Positions 16,191 through 24,480 of a stretch of DNA of 64,000 nucleotides are shown here, piece after piece. Position 1 is the first letter of the stretch. Every line of letters begins with the position of its first letter. The DNA is from SPGG2 sp964194625 (GTDB taxonomy: Bacteria; Pseudomonadota; Gammaproteobacteria; Acidiferrobacterales; SPGG2): NCBI GenBank assembly GCA_964194625.1, contig CAXMNC010000230.1:5312-69311 (forward strand). Direction: 5' to 3'. Below the pieces are notes generated by a model that made no database searches, had not been told where the DNA came from, and saw only the letters and a program-made list of their open reading frames with translations. The position numbers and the translations under genes were made by a program.

Positions 16191-17078
16191 CGTGATGTCT
16201 ATCTGCCGTCCTCGGTGTTAGGTTGTTCGTCAAAGACCGCCGCTTACTTCTTGAATGCGTCGCACGGCATCAATGCCGTACATGGTCGTATGCCGGCGCT
16301 TGCTACGGGTGCCAACGCTGCCAACCGCGATTTGTACTACGTCGGCGTGTCAGGTGACGGTGATTCCTTATCGATAGGGTTGGGACAATTTGGTCATGTT
16401 ATCCGACGTAATCTGAATATGCTCTATATCATCGAAAACAATGGCGTATACGGACTTACCAAGGGGCAGTTCTCAGCCTCGGCCGACACAGGAAGTAAGG
16501 CAAAGACGGGCGAAATCAACGCCCAGCCGCCTATAGATCCGGTGCTGATGACGCTCAGTCTGGGTGGTTCTTTTGTCGCGCGCAGCTTTTCAGGCGACAA
16601 ACAGCAACTGGTACCGCTGATCAAGGCGGGCCTGATGCACCAAGGCTTTGCGCTGCTCGATGTGATATCACCGTGTGTGACGTTCAATGACCACGACGGT
16701 TCTACCAAGAGCTATGTCTACACGCGCGAGCATTACCACGAGACCATCCATACCGATTTCGTACTTGAGACCGAGGAGATCAGGGTAAAGTACGACGAAG
16801 GTGAGATCGTACCGGTCGAGCTCCATGACGGTAGTCGCATATTGCTACATAAGGTGGCGCCTGATTACGAGCCCAAGGATCGCGGCAACGCCATTTCTTA
16901 CATCCAACATCATCAAGAAAAGGGTGAGATCGTGACGGGACTGCTTTACCTTGACGAGCAAGCCGGTGATCTCCACACGACCTCCAACACCATCGACCAA
17001 CCCCTAAACGAGCTTAGCTACGATAAGCTTTGTCCTGGTGCTGATGTACTCGCAGAGATATTCGAGGCGTATCGCTGA
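16191..17078 (+). pseudogene. korB: 2-oxoglutarate:ferredoxin oxidoreductase beta subunit (korB), 5'-truncated
   Basis: About 290 residues match the KorB family closely: LGCSSKTAAYFLN, HGRMPALATGANAANRDL, the TPP/Mg site GVSGDGDSLSIGLGQFGH, IENNGVYGLTKGQFS, RSFSGDKQQLVPLIK and the CLY-type C-terminus. Intact KorB has about 55-60 more residues in front, including a CxxCG iron-sulfur motif. Here the homology starts abruptly at about 16191, immediately beside the start of the divergent phosphatase gene. No start codon or ribosome site fits, and the partner korA is absent. The upstream reading frame is open only by chance. It is best read as a deletion remnant, though an assembly junction cannot be excluded. 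Confidence 0.8.
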
Positions 17079-17142
17079 GTCCGCGTTGACGTTAGACCAG
17101 CTGGCGCCCAATCATAACAAGCGAAGTTGAGGGAGGTGACGA

Positions 17143-17616
17143 GTGAGTAATCAGTCGATCGAGGATTATCTGCCTACCCATGCGTTCTTCTCCGAACTGG
17201 ACGACAGCTTTATGAAGTTCCTGTCAGACTCCGCCACGGAGCTCAAGATCAAGAAGGGCGATGTCTTGTTTCGGCAGGGAGAGCGGGCTGACAAATTCTA
17301 TCTGTTGCGCAATGGACAAATGTCTGTCCAAGTGCCGGCGCTGATGGGGCCGACGCTTGAAATACAAACCCTGGGCGAAGATCAAATGCTCGGTTGGTCT
17401 TGGCTAATACCGCCGTACCGGTGGAACTTCCAGGCCCGTGCGTTGGAAGATTCAGATTTGCTCGAGTTTGACGGCAGCGCCATATTGGCGCGTTGCGAGG
17501 AAGACCCGAAATTCGGCTATGAATTGTTAAAGCGTTTCGCGACGCTGATGTCCGAGCGGCTCGATGCTGCTCGTCAGAAGATGATGGATGAGTGGAATCC
17601 GTCGGGATTTGCCTAA
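17143..17616 (+). CDS. Cyclic nucleotide-binding domain protein (Crp-like sensor without HTH)
   Basis: A 157-residue single-domain protein of the cNMP-binding fold. It contains IKKGDVLFRQGERADKFYLL, the QVPALMGPTLEIQTLGEDQMLGWS jelly-roll strands and a C-terminal helix ending before any helix-turn-helix. The phosphate-binding cassette Arg is not obvious, so the ligand may differ from cAMP. The GTG at 17143 has an excellent GGGAGGTGA ribosome site. It follows the korB remnant by 64 bp and may once have belonged to that redox operon. It is likely a cytosolic sensor or adaptor; DNA binding is unlikely. Confidence 0.8.
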   Translation: MSNQSIEDYLPTHAFFSELDDSFMKFLSDSATELKIKKGDVLFRQGERADKFYLLRNGQMSVQVPALMGPTLEIQTLGEDQMLGWSWLIPPYRWNFQARALEDSDLLEFDGSAILARCEEDPKFGYELLKRFATLMSERLDAARQKMMDEWNPSGFA

Positions 17617-17826
17617 AATTCTCTGCCCTTCTATTAGGATAAAATTGCCTTCTCACCAGCAGGGACGGTAGAATCTTCCTAGGTAGTAGTGTTCTACCGC
17701 GGGCTATTCCCAGGCCCAAGTACTAGCCAGGGAAGATGCTCACGGTCCCGCAAGCGTTTTCCCCGCATTCGTGGCCGTGGCCGGGCGCTATCAATCTTCT
17801 GGATTGGAGGCACTTTGGTTACAGGC

Positions 17827-18609
17827 ATGCGGGACGTAGTTGAGTTTTGCTTAAGGTTTCTTTTCCTCTCCGTCAGCAACAACCGTTGGTTGCGCTGGTT
17901 TCTGGAGGCCGCATTTGTCATAGTGGCCGTGGGCTTGGTATCAGTTCTAGGTAAGGATGCCGACCTGCTTATGCCATTTGGCATCACCGCTCTCGATCTC
18001 ACCTACTTGGCAAGCCTGGGCGTGCTGCTTTTTGTCTTAGCCCTTGTTTTCGTATCCGTTATCGGTATTCCCTTATTCCGTTACAACGGTGTCTTGCTGA
18101 TACTCGCAGGTATCGGGGTACTCGAGTACCAAGTCTATGAGTACATGAAGCTTGGTTGGTGGCAATCGTTCCCACTGCGCGATTTCACCGACGCGTTATT
18201 CGTCACCTGGACCCTCGATCAATCCACCGGTTGGCCAGCCGTGCTCCTGAGGAATTTCTTGGAGGAAACGGCACTATCGATTTTTCTCATCGCGATCGGT
18301 GCGCTGTGGCACGTAATTGCAAAGCAGCTCCTCGATAACGCGCTGCAAGAAATCAGGGCTGTCGAGAGCGAAAGATCGACACCCGTCGAAGAGACAGTCG
18401 CAGCGTTCGAACCTGCTACCTCACCGAGCCATTCAGACTCGATCGTCACGGAGCCGATAGTTTTGACAAAGGCAAAGCTAGTGCGGCCCGTGCGGCCTGC
18501 GCACGATTCATCGATTACGCCTCCGTGGCTGGCGGACGAGCGGGGAGATACGAGAGCCCAGGCAGGGGTTGCCGAGTTAGATTCACGCCGAAGACCGGCA
18601 GGTAAGTAA
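17827..18609 (+). CDS. Multi-pass membrane protein of unknown function
   Basis: A protein of about 260 residues with four predicted transmembrane helices: near residues 20-40 (AAFVIVAVGLVSVLG), 55-80 (LGVLLFVLALVFVSVIGI), 82-100 (YNGVLLILAGIGVLEY) and 145-168 (TALSIFLIAIGALWHVIA). A charged cytosolic tail of about 90 residues ends in an Arg-rich segment. No family is recognised. The start could be ATG 17827 or a TTG at 17815 that sits closer to a GGAGG site; the frame is open further upstream but uninformative. A hairpin follows the stop. Confidence 0.6.
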   Translation: MRDVVEFCLRFLFLSVSNNRWLRWFLEAAFVIVAVGLVSVLGKDADLLMPFGITALDLTYLASLGVLLFVLALVFVSVIGIPLFRYNGVLLILAGIGVLEYQVYEYMKLGWWQSFPLRDFTDALFVTWTLDQSTGWPAVLLRNFLEETALSIFLIAIGALWHVIAKQLLDNALQEIRAVESERSTPVEETVAAFEPATSPSHSDSIVTEPIVLTKAKLVRPVRPAHDSSITPPWLADERGDTRAQAGVAELDSRRRPAGK

Positions 18610-18629
18610 GGTCTTACGATCCTTTTCTG

Positions 18630-18647
18630 ACGGGGCGTGAGCCCCGT
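18630..18647 (+). terminator. Hairpin after the membrane-protein gene
   Basis: ACGGGGC pairs with GCCCCGT across a GTGA (GNRA-type) tetraloop, 21 bp after the stop codon. There is no following T-tract, so intrinsic termination is only possible, not certain. Confidence 0.4.
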
Positions 18648-18769
18648 TAGTGCCGCGGCCAACCACACCCTTCCATTTACTGATTTATGTCAACGAAACA
18701 GGCATAGTTGCGTCGTATTCAAGAGTTGAGCTGTACCGTCACTTCTTATCGTTATCGGAGGTTGTCGCC

Positions 18770-19027
18770 ATGAAGCTTGATATAAAAGGAATGGCCATTA
18801 CGTTGGGATTAGTTTGGGGTGCGGCGGTTCTTCTCGTGGGGATCGCGCACCTGATCTGGCCCAACTACGGTCAGGCGTTTCTGGAGCTCGTTGCTTCCAT
18901 CTATCCGGGCTACACGGCGGGCGCGAGTGTCGGCCAGCTAATCGTTGGTACGCTCTACGGGTTGGTGGATGGTGCCGTTGGCGGTGCGGTGATCGCTTGG
19001 CTGTACAATCTGTTCGCGCGCGTGTGA
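18770..19027 (+). CDS. Small membrane protein annotated in relatives as 'bacteriophage holin'
   Basis: An 85-residue protein with two hydrophobic segments: AITLGLVWGAAVLLVGIAHL and a glycine-rich GTLYGLVDGAVGGAVIAWLY. This pattern (start MKLDIKGMAI, end AWLYNLFA) matches a widespread small family often labelled bacteriophage holin, although most members are chromosomal and not in prophages. The start at 18770 has a perfect GGAGG site. No phage genes surround it, so a lysis role is doubtful and a small inner-membrane protein of unknown role is the safer reading. Confidence 0.7.
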   Translation: MKLDIKGMAITLGLVWGAAVLLVGIAHLIWPNYGQAFLELVASIYPGYTAGASVGQLIVGTLYGLVDGAVGGAVIAWLYNLFARV

Positions 19028-19147
19028 TTTGTAAGTATAAATAACCGGCGGGCAAAGACACAAAAAGCCTGTTGTTGACAGCACAACCGTTTGTGCGTTC
19101 CACTGGTCAATGCAAGGATGTATACCCCTGCAATCCGAGGTGGCTTT

Positions 19148-20182
19148 ATGGGCAAACTTTGGTCTAGTCTCGTCTTACTCGTCGCGCTCCTTTCGATGAT
19201 GGTGAGTCCCGCCTATTCCACCATTTATGTCTGGAAGGATGCCAACGGCGTCAACAATGCCACCGACGATCCCCGACGGATTCCCAGCGGGGTGCGGGTT
19301 CAAACGCTGTCATACGATGCGGTGGCGCCGGTAAAAAAAGAAACATTGGCGTCGGTTAATGAAACCGAAACGTGGATACCAACGACCGAGGCGAAGACTA
19401 GTGATCATGTTTCACAGGGCGAATTTGCCGCGCTGCTGGCGGCCGAGCTCGGGCTGGGTGATGGCTTAAGCTCACAGGCGGCGGCGGATGTACTGGCTGA
19501 TGCCCTGATTGCCCCGCGCCTCGGCAATTGGGACCTTAACGCACCCATGACCCAAGGGTTGCTTGATCGGCTTGGCAATCTTACGTTAGCGGCCGCGAGG
19601 GCGAGGCGCATTCCAATCGGACTCGACGAGGCGCGCTTCGCTTTTGACAGCGCCACCGCCTTGGCCGGCATTTCCGGGCACTTCGCCGACGCGCCTATAT
19701 ACGTAAACCCGCCAGTCGTTCGCAAACGCATTATTGTTGTTGAAGGCCATCCGTTCGCGCATATCGATCCAAATCTGATTATCCACGTTGGCCATGGACA
19801 CCGTCGTTTCACTCACAAACATGGCCACGGTTTGGGTTTCAAGCACGCGGTCCAGCCGCAGCGACACCGACGTCGTGCTAAAATGCATGTGGACTTAAAA
19901 CACAAACGCAAAGTTGTCCATCGAAAGAAAAACCGAAGATACGTGTCTGGCGCTAATCGGCGCAGAGCCAAAGTCACCTATCGGCGTACGCACGTTCGCA
20001 CTGCAAACGGTGGGGCCGGTCTCCGACGCACCAGTGTCCGGCGCACAGTTACAAGTCGCTCAGTCTCAGTTGGACAACGTCGGGCCGGTATCCGACGCAG
20101 CGGCGGCGCCCGTATGCGGGCCACCCACGGTCGCCGTAGCATAGGGGGAGGCTTTCGGCGCGCAGTGAGAGTTACGCAGTAA
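19148..20182 (+). CDS. Secreted DUF4124-like protein with His- and Arg-rich C-terminus
   Basis: A 344-residue exported protein. The signal peptide (LWSSLVLLVALLSMMVSPAYS) is followed by a DUF4124-like segment, IYVWKDANGVNNATDDPRRIP. A middle domain with Ala-rich helices (residues 90-190) follows. The last 130 residues are extremely basic: a histidine-rich run (HVGHGHRRFTHKHGHGLG) and then dense Arg/Lys. A His-rich patch suggests metal binding and the Arg-rich tail suggests binding to anionic polymers, but both are inferences. The ATG at 19148 follows a GAGGTGG ribosome site. Immediately downstream lies a tRNA-Lys remnant. Confidence 0.7.
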   Translation: MGKLWSSLVLLVALLSMMVSPAYSTIYVWKDANGVNNATDDPRRIPSGVRVQTLSYDAVAPVKKETLASVNETETWIPTTEAKTSDHVSQGEFAALLAAELGLGDGLSSQAAADVLADALIAPRLGNWDLNAPMTQGLLDRLGNLTLAAARARRIPIGLDEARFAFDSATALAGISGHFADAPIYVNPPVVRKRIIVVEGHPFAHIDPNLIIHVGHGHRRFTHKHGHGLGFKHAVQPQRHRRRAKMHVDLKHKRKVVHRKKNRRYVSGANRRRAKVTYRRTHVRTANGGAGLRRTSVRRTVTSRSVSVGQRRAGIRRSGGARMRATHGRRSIGGGFRRAVRVTQ

Positions 20183-20192
20183 CGTTGCTTTA

Positions 20193-20248
20193 GTGCCATC
20201 TGACTTTTAAGCAGGTGGTCGCAGGTTCGATTCCTGCACGGCTCACCA
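20193..20248 (+). pseudogene. tRNA-Lys(TTT) 3' remnant
   Basis: The anticodon arm and loop with CTTTTAA, a variable loop, a perfect T-arm (GCAGG TTCGATT CCTGC) and a CGGCTC-A-CCA 3' end are present in tRNA order and resemble tRNA-Lys(UUU). The 5' acceptor strand and D-arm are missing, and the anticodon stem has an A-G mismatch. It is therefore a dead 3' fragment, as often left at integration sites of mobile elements. Confidence 0.65.
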
Positions 20249-20312
20249 CAAAATCAAGGAGTTAACAAGGCCCTCTTACCCAGTTGTCCCCTCTAAGTTA
20301 TTCACCGTCAGG

Positions 20313-20609
20313 ATGCCACTGCTCACACCGACAAGAGGGTACGATCCTTTCGATGTCTTGAAGGATGAACCGAATATGATCGTCCGCGCCGGTGGCGTCG
20401 AACCGTTGGCGGCGTATCTCGACAAGGCAAGGGACCGTCACAAAACAGCAGTGATGGGGAATTGGCACTCATTCAACGATATCGATCCGGATCAGCCCCA
20501 GACTCGCGTGCTGTTCCTGGCCGGCAACGAAGGTGGTGTTAACACAGAAGTCCACCATGACTTAGCAAGTCGGCAGCAAGGATACGTCGGCATCTGGGGT
20601 ACACACTAG
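20313..20609 (+). CDS. Hypothetical protein, doubtful
   Basis: An open frame of 98 codons beginning MPLLTPTRGYDPFDVLKDEP, soluble in character with no signal peptide or membrane segment. No family is recognised. It lies in a debris-like region between a tRNA remnant and a gene fragment, so it may be a piece of a larger lost gene. The ribosome site is weak. Confidence 0.3.
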   Translation: MPLLTPTRGYDPFDVLKDEPNMIVRAGGVEPLAAYLDKARDRHKTAVMGNWHSFNDIDPDQPQTRVLFLAGNEGGVNTEVHHDLASRQQGYVGIWGTH

Positions 20610-20773
20610 CGGATCCCGATTGACGCGGAATTCGGTCTGCGTGGCGACACTAGTTTGATAAATATGGCCCGCTACGTCGCGGTCGCGCCGCGGAATGTGT
20701 CGACGAGTTTGCGATATCTGGACTTCGAGGGTTGAGCGAACTCCCAGCAACAACCGGATAGGACCAATGACCA

Positions 20774-20938
20774 ATGCCCAGCCAGGATCCGCTTCTTACC
20801 GACATGCACCATGCGCCTGTCGCACAGGCCGCTGATTCGGACCAAGAGAAAATCCGCACAGTGCTGAAGATCTACGAGCAGGTGCTCAATGCAATTCGGC
20901 GGTCTAGTAATTCAAACCCTTTTCCTGGATTTGCGTAA
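20774..20938 (+). pseudogene. Possible fragment of a SnoaL/DUF4440-like (NTF2-fold) gene
   Basis: A 54-codon frame includes DQEKIRTVLKIYEQVLNAI. This resembles the first helix of SgcJ/EcaC-type NTF2-fold proteins, which are usually over 120 residues. The match stops after that helix and the rest of the fold is absent. It is probably a truncated remnant; it could instead be an unrelated small protein. Confidence 0.3.
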
Positions 20939-20963
20939 TGAAGCGCATAGAATCTCTTATTCA

Positions 20964-21395
20964 ATGAAGAGGCCTTTCAGCATCGCTGTCGCTGTGCTTT
21001 CTGCCGTTTCTCTCTTGTCGTTGGCGGGTTGCGCCAGTTATGAAAAACGGCAGATGATCGTGACTGCGTACTCATCGGACAAGATCAGTACTAACTGGAA
21101 GCGCGGAAAGATCCTGTTCTGGCGCAAATACGTCGCCAGTGGGCCGAATAAAGGAAAGCGCAAAAAAGTCGGTATCACCTCAAGTGGCACCAAGGCGAAG
21201 AAAGGCACCATTGCGGCCGACATCCGGCACTACCCCTACGGCACAAGCATGACCATCCCCGGCTACGGTAAAGGCGTCGTCGAGGACACCGGTTCCGCCA
21301 TCAAGGGGCCGAACCGCATCGATGTCTATCTCGGGTCTCGCAAGCAGGCGTTGCGCTGGGGGCGACAAAGACTCACCGTCAAGATCAAACGCTAG
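20964..21395 (+). CDS. 3D-domain lipoprotein
   Basis: A 143-residue lipoprotein with signal peptide and lipobox (SLLSLAGC). A 3D domain follows at residues 30-143, named for its conserved aspartates: VTAYSSD, GTIAADIRHYPYGTSM and the RIDVYLGSRKQAL end. 3D domains form a double-psi barrel found in MltA-like lytic transglycosylases and related cell-wall proteins, so a peptidoglycan-linked role is likely. The protein is short, with the 3D domain alone. It is probably anchored in the outer or inner membrane facing the periplasm. Confidence 0.82.
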   Translation: MKRPFSIAVAVLSAVSLLSLAGCASYEKRQMIVTAYSSDKISTNWKRGKILFWRKYVASGPNKGKRKKVGITSSGTKAKKGTIAADIRHYPYGTSMTIPGYGKGVVEDTGSAIKGPNRIDVYLGSRKQALRWGRQRLTVKIKR

Positions 21396-21519
21396 TCTGT
21401 AGTCTGTCATAGCGGGCCAGGCTGGTGTTTGTAATTCGTACGCCGATCCGTGTCCCAGTTGTTTGCTCTACTGGACTTTCTATCACAAAGGCGCATAGTC
21501 GGGCGTGAGGCCACCATCG

Positions 21520-22494
21520 TTATCCGATGCCCTTTGAGGAAGTCGGGCGGATGGTTATCGTTGCACCACCGTTTTGTATGTAGGCCTTGACGATATCGCC
21601 CGCGATGGAGTTAGCGCGACCCTTCTTTTGTGCCTTCTTGAGGTAACCGCCTGCGAGTCTGATAAGCTCGGCCGCTTTTTCGACTTTCTCTGATAGTGAC
21701 GCAACGCCAAGGCTGACCGTAATTGGAATCTGTGTGCCTTCGACGAGGAACTTGTGATCCTTGATTGCTCTACGAATCCGTTGTGCAAGCACTATGGCTC
21801 CCTCGTCACCAATATCTCGTGCTAACAGTGCAAACTGCGCATCGTCGTATCGCGCGAGGATGTCGTTGGCGCGTAGCATCGAATTGGTAACACATGCGAG
21901 CTCTTTTAGGATGGCATCGGTAGCAGGCTGCCCGTGTGTGCTGTTGATCTTCTTGAAGTGATCGATTTCGAACATTAGGAGAACCAAGGTGCCGCCGTGG
22001 CGTTTGACGTGAGCGTATTCGCCGTCAAGCCTATCAAGCACGTATTTCTTGGTGTATGCGCCGGTGATCGCGTCTTCGATACGACTCTTGGCAAGCTCTT
22101 GCTGGCAGTTCTGCTCGAGTTCATCCTGCCGCGAATACTTGAGAATGCAGTGGGAGCCGATCTGAATCTTGTCGCCATCCTGCAATTCTTGCCGTTGAAT
22201 GCGGATACCGTTGATCGACGTACCATTACTGCTACCCAAGTCTACAACCATGGCGTTACCTCTTTCATCAATGGAGACTAGTGCATGCCGCCGACTGATA
22301 CGCTGGTTTTCGATACAGATGTTGGCAGCGCGCCCGCGACCGATCACTGTCTCCGTTTCAGTCAAGGGGTACTCAGTACCGATGGGCCCGCCGTAGAGGA
22401 GCGTGAGGCACGCCTTTTCGCGCTGTGATACACGGGGCACCACGGCGGCACGAGTGTCCTCTCGGATTGTCCTGGCTTCTGCTGCGTCGTTCAT
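21520..22494 (-). CDS. FHA domain protein with catalytically degenerate GGDEF domain
   Basis: A 324-residue cytosolic protein. An FHA phosphothreonine-binding domain spans about residues 28-120, with VIGRGRAANICI, RISRRHALV and DLGSSNGTSING as signature elements. A GGDEF-like domain follows (residues 135-300) with DAITGAYTKKYVLDRL and an intact fold. The GGDEF active-site motif itself is replaced by DDAQF (in RYDDAQFALL). The glycine pair and catalytic Glu are lost, so diguanylate cyclase activity is unlikely. It may instead link Ser/Thr phosphorylation (a kinase lies at 56 kb) to c-di-GMP or protein partners. It appears monocistronic. Confidence 0.85.
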   Translation of the reverse strand: MNDAAEARTIREDTRAAVVPRVSQREKACLTLLYGGPIGTEYPLTETETVIGRGRAANICIENQRISRRHALVSIDERGNAMVVDLGSSNGTSINGIRIQRQELQDGDKIQIGSHCILKYSRQDELEQNCQQELAKSRIEDAITGAYTKKYVLDRLDGEYAHVKRHGGTLVLLMFEIDHFKKINSTHGQPATDAILKELACVTNSMLRANDILARYDDAQFALLARDIGDEGAIVLAQRIRRAIKDHKFLVEGTQIPITVSLGVASLSEKVEKAAELIRLAGGYLKKAQKKGRANSIAGDIVKAYIQNGGATITIRPTSSKGIG

Positions 22495-22701
22495 TAGAAC
22501 TTCCTATATGGCAAGAACCATGCCGTATTGCAGATGAACGAGCGCCGACCCAATACCACAGGAAATAGCTGGTGCCTTAAGTCACGAGAGCGCTATGGTC
22601 ACGGGCCTGGGGCGCTTAGAGGCAACGTAAGAGGCCGCTTGGTGACCTCTGGCGCCCATTACGGCAGCCTGCGCTTGGCCTTTTTTGGCCACCTCGCCTG
22701 C

Positions 22702-24009
22702 TTATCTGGCGAATGCCCCGTTTCGGTACTCGTAGTGCCGGCAGTAGGTCTCACGACTGAATAGAATCAGAGCAAAGCCTACCAACAGCCATACCAGCAT
22801 CAGTGAAAAGCCGGCCTGATAGGCGGCCAAGCTATAGCGCAGACTTCCTCCCTCGCCAATCGTTGCACCATAGTGATCTAACACGAAACCGACGCCCGGT
22901 TGCAACAGCATCGGTCCTAGCATGACCCCCATGTTGACCACCCCCGAAACCGTACCCGACAACGCACGCGGTACGGACTCTTTGGCGAAGGCGAACCCGA
23001 TAATCATGCAACCGGACATCAATCCAATGGCCAGCAACAGACTTATTAAGAGGGGAACGGATAGGTTGGGTACAAATAACAAAACGCCCCAAAGCGGTAC
23101 CAACGCACCGAGGCTGATGGCGTACAAGGGTTTGCGTTTTCCGAGCCGGTCCGACCAGGCACCAAGAATGGGTCCAGAAACTGCCCACGCCACCAGTACC
23201 GAAGTGGCCATTGCCGCCGCAGACGTTTTTGACAAGCTATAGTGTGTCGTCAGGAATGGCACGCCCCACAACCCGCTGAAGGTGAGCACGCTCCCGACGA
23301 CGCTACCGGGCAACAGACTCAAGATCCACGTATTACGGTATTGAAATATTCGCTTAAGGCCGGCAATGACCTTAAACGGCGTGTCTTCGGCATGCCGGAC
23401 ATGTCCATAACTCCGATAACCGCGTTCCGTGGGATCGTTTCTAACCAGCCACCATATTAATGCCGCGACGCCGAATGGGAGGGTTGCCGAGAAAAACATG
23501 ACTTCGCGCCAACCATAGGCATCGATCGCTATTCGCAGCGGTACACCGGCAAACACGGCGCCGATTATCCCGAAGCACAGCGCAATGCCAGTCGCCAATG
23601 CATAATGTTTTGGTGCTAACCAGTGATCGGCCAGCTTTAACATACACACAAAGGCAACGGCGACACCGCCGCCGATCAAGAGGCGCCCAAGCTCTGCCCA
23701 TAATACGATCGTGGCGGTGGCAAAAACATAGGTGCCAAGTCCGGTTACCAGTGCACCCAACGTCAGCAGCATCCTCGGACCGAGCCGATCGGCCAGGATG
23801 CCGGTGGGGATTTGCATCATCACATAGCTGTAAAAATAAAATGCTGAAAGGCTGCCCAAGGTCGTCGCGTTCAAAGCGAAGTCGGCCGTCAGCTCATCGG
23901 TCATGACGGCTGGGGCCACGCGTTGGTAGAAGCCGATAAGATATAAGCTGGCGGCCAATCCCCACATGGACCAAGCTAAGCCGCTCGGCGGGTAAGTTCT
24001 ACTTTGCAT
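22702..24009 (-). CDS. MFS transporter
   Basis: A 435-residue major facilitator with about twelve hydrophobic helices and a central charged loop near residue 205. The ADRLGPRML motif in the loop between helices 2 and 3 matches the MFS motif-A pattern, and WSDRLGKRKPL is its repeat in the second half. Members of this subgroup carry organic acids, sugars or drugs; the substrate cannot be read. Both flanking genes on the same strand are well separated, so it is probably transcribed alone. Confidence 0.87.
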   Translation of the reverse strand: MQSRTYPPSGLAWSMWGLAASLYLIGFYQRVAPAVMTDELTADFALNATTLGSLSAFYFYSYVMMQIPTGILADRLGPRMLLTLGALVTGLGTYVFATATIVLWAELGRLLIGGGVAVAFVCMLKLADHWLAPKHYALATGIALCFGIIGAVFAGVPLRIAIDAYGWREVMFFSATLPFGVAALIWWLVRNDPTERGYRSYGHVRHAEDTPFKVIAGLKRIFQYRNTWILSLLPGSVVGSVLTFSGLWGVPFLTTHYSLSKTSAAAMATSVLVAWAVSGPILGAWSDRLGKRKPLYAISLGALVPLWGVLLFVPNLSVPLLISLLLAIGLMSGCMIIGFAFAKESVPRALSGTVSGVVNMGVMLGPMLLQPGVGFVLDHYGATIGEGGSLRYSLAAYQAGFSLMLVWLLVGFALILFSRETYCRHYEYRNGAFAR

Positions 24010-24126
24010 GGAGTACTGAGGTAGTTCCTGTGAGGAGTACGTGCGAGCTGTAAAGGAAAAAGTTTGTTTTTCTAATTCTGGAACAAGGGATCCGGTAGGC
24101 GGCAGTTCCGATGACCTAGAGCGCGT

Positions 24127-24423
24127 TCACTTGTCCTTGAATAGTTTGTCGCCCTTTTCGTCGATGATTTTCTTGGCCTTGAGGATCGAGTAGTTTGCGG
24201 CCTCGTCCCTGGCACCATGTGTGTCTACCCTAATAAAGTGTTCAGACTTGGATACCCCATCGATGTCCTTGGAAATATAGCCCTCGGTCGTCCATTGACC
24301 GCGGTCTTGTTTCGGCATGGGGACAATCGCGTATCCCTTGTAGGTAACAGCCTCCGGGTTGTCGGCTGGATCGCTGTCCTGCCGTTTGCTCGTTGCGAGT
24401 TTGCCTAGAAATTTTAGAATCAT
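24127..24423 (-). CDS. HlyU family protein
   Basis: A small protein of about 98 residues. The HlyU family core is visible: VTYKGYAIVPMPK, GQWTTEGYISKDIDG, HFIRVDTHGARDEA and KIIDEKGDKLF. HlyU was named for a Vibrio regulator, but this Pfam HlyU group is a distinct small family of unclear function, and DNA binding is not evident here. The start at 24423 (MILKFLGKL) is preferred; a longer frame begins at 24462. Confidence 0.75.
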   Translation of the reverse strand: MILKFLGKLATSKRQDSDPADNPEAVTYKGYAIVPMPKQDRGQWTTEGYISKDIDGVSKSEHFIRVDTHGARDEAANYSILKAKKIIDEKGDKLFKDK

Positions 24424-24480
24424 TTTGCGATTGACTGACCGTACACCAGCAGCTGGCCTCAATAGAGCACTGTGACCCCC

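Noticed and set aside
18770..19027. Prophage lysis gene (holin).
   Set aside because: The family label is common but no endolysin, spanin or structural phage gene is near.
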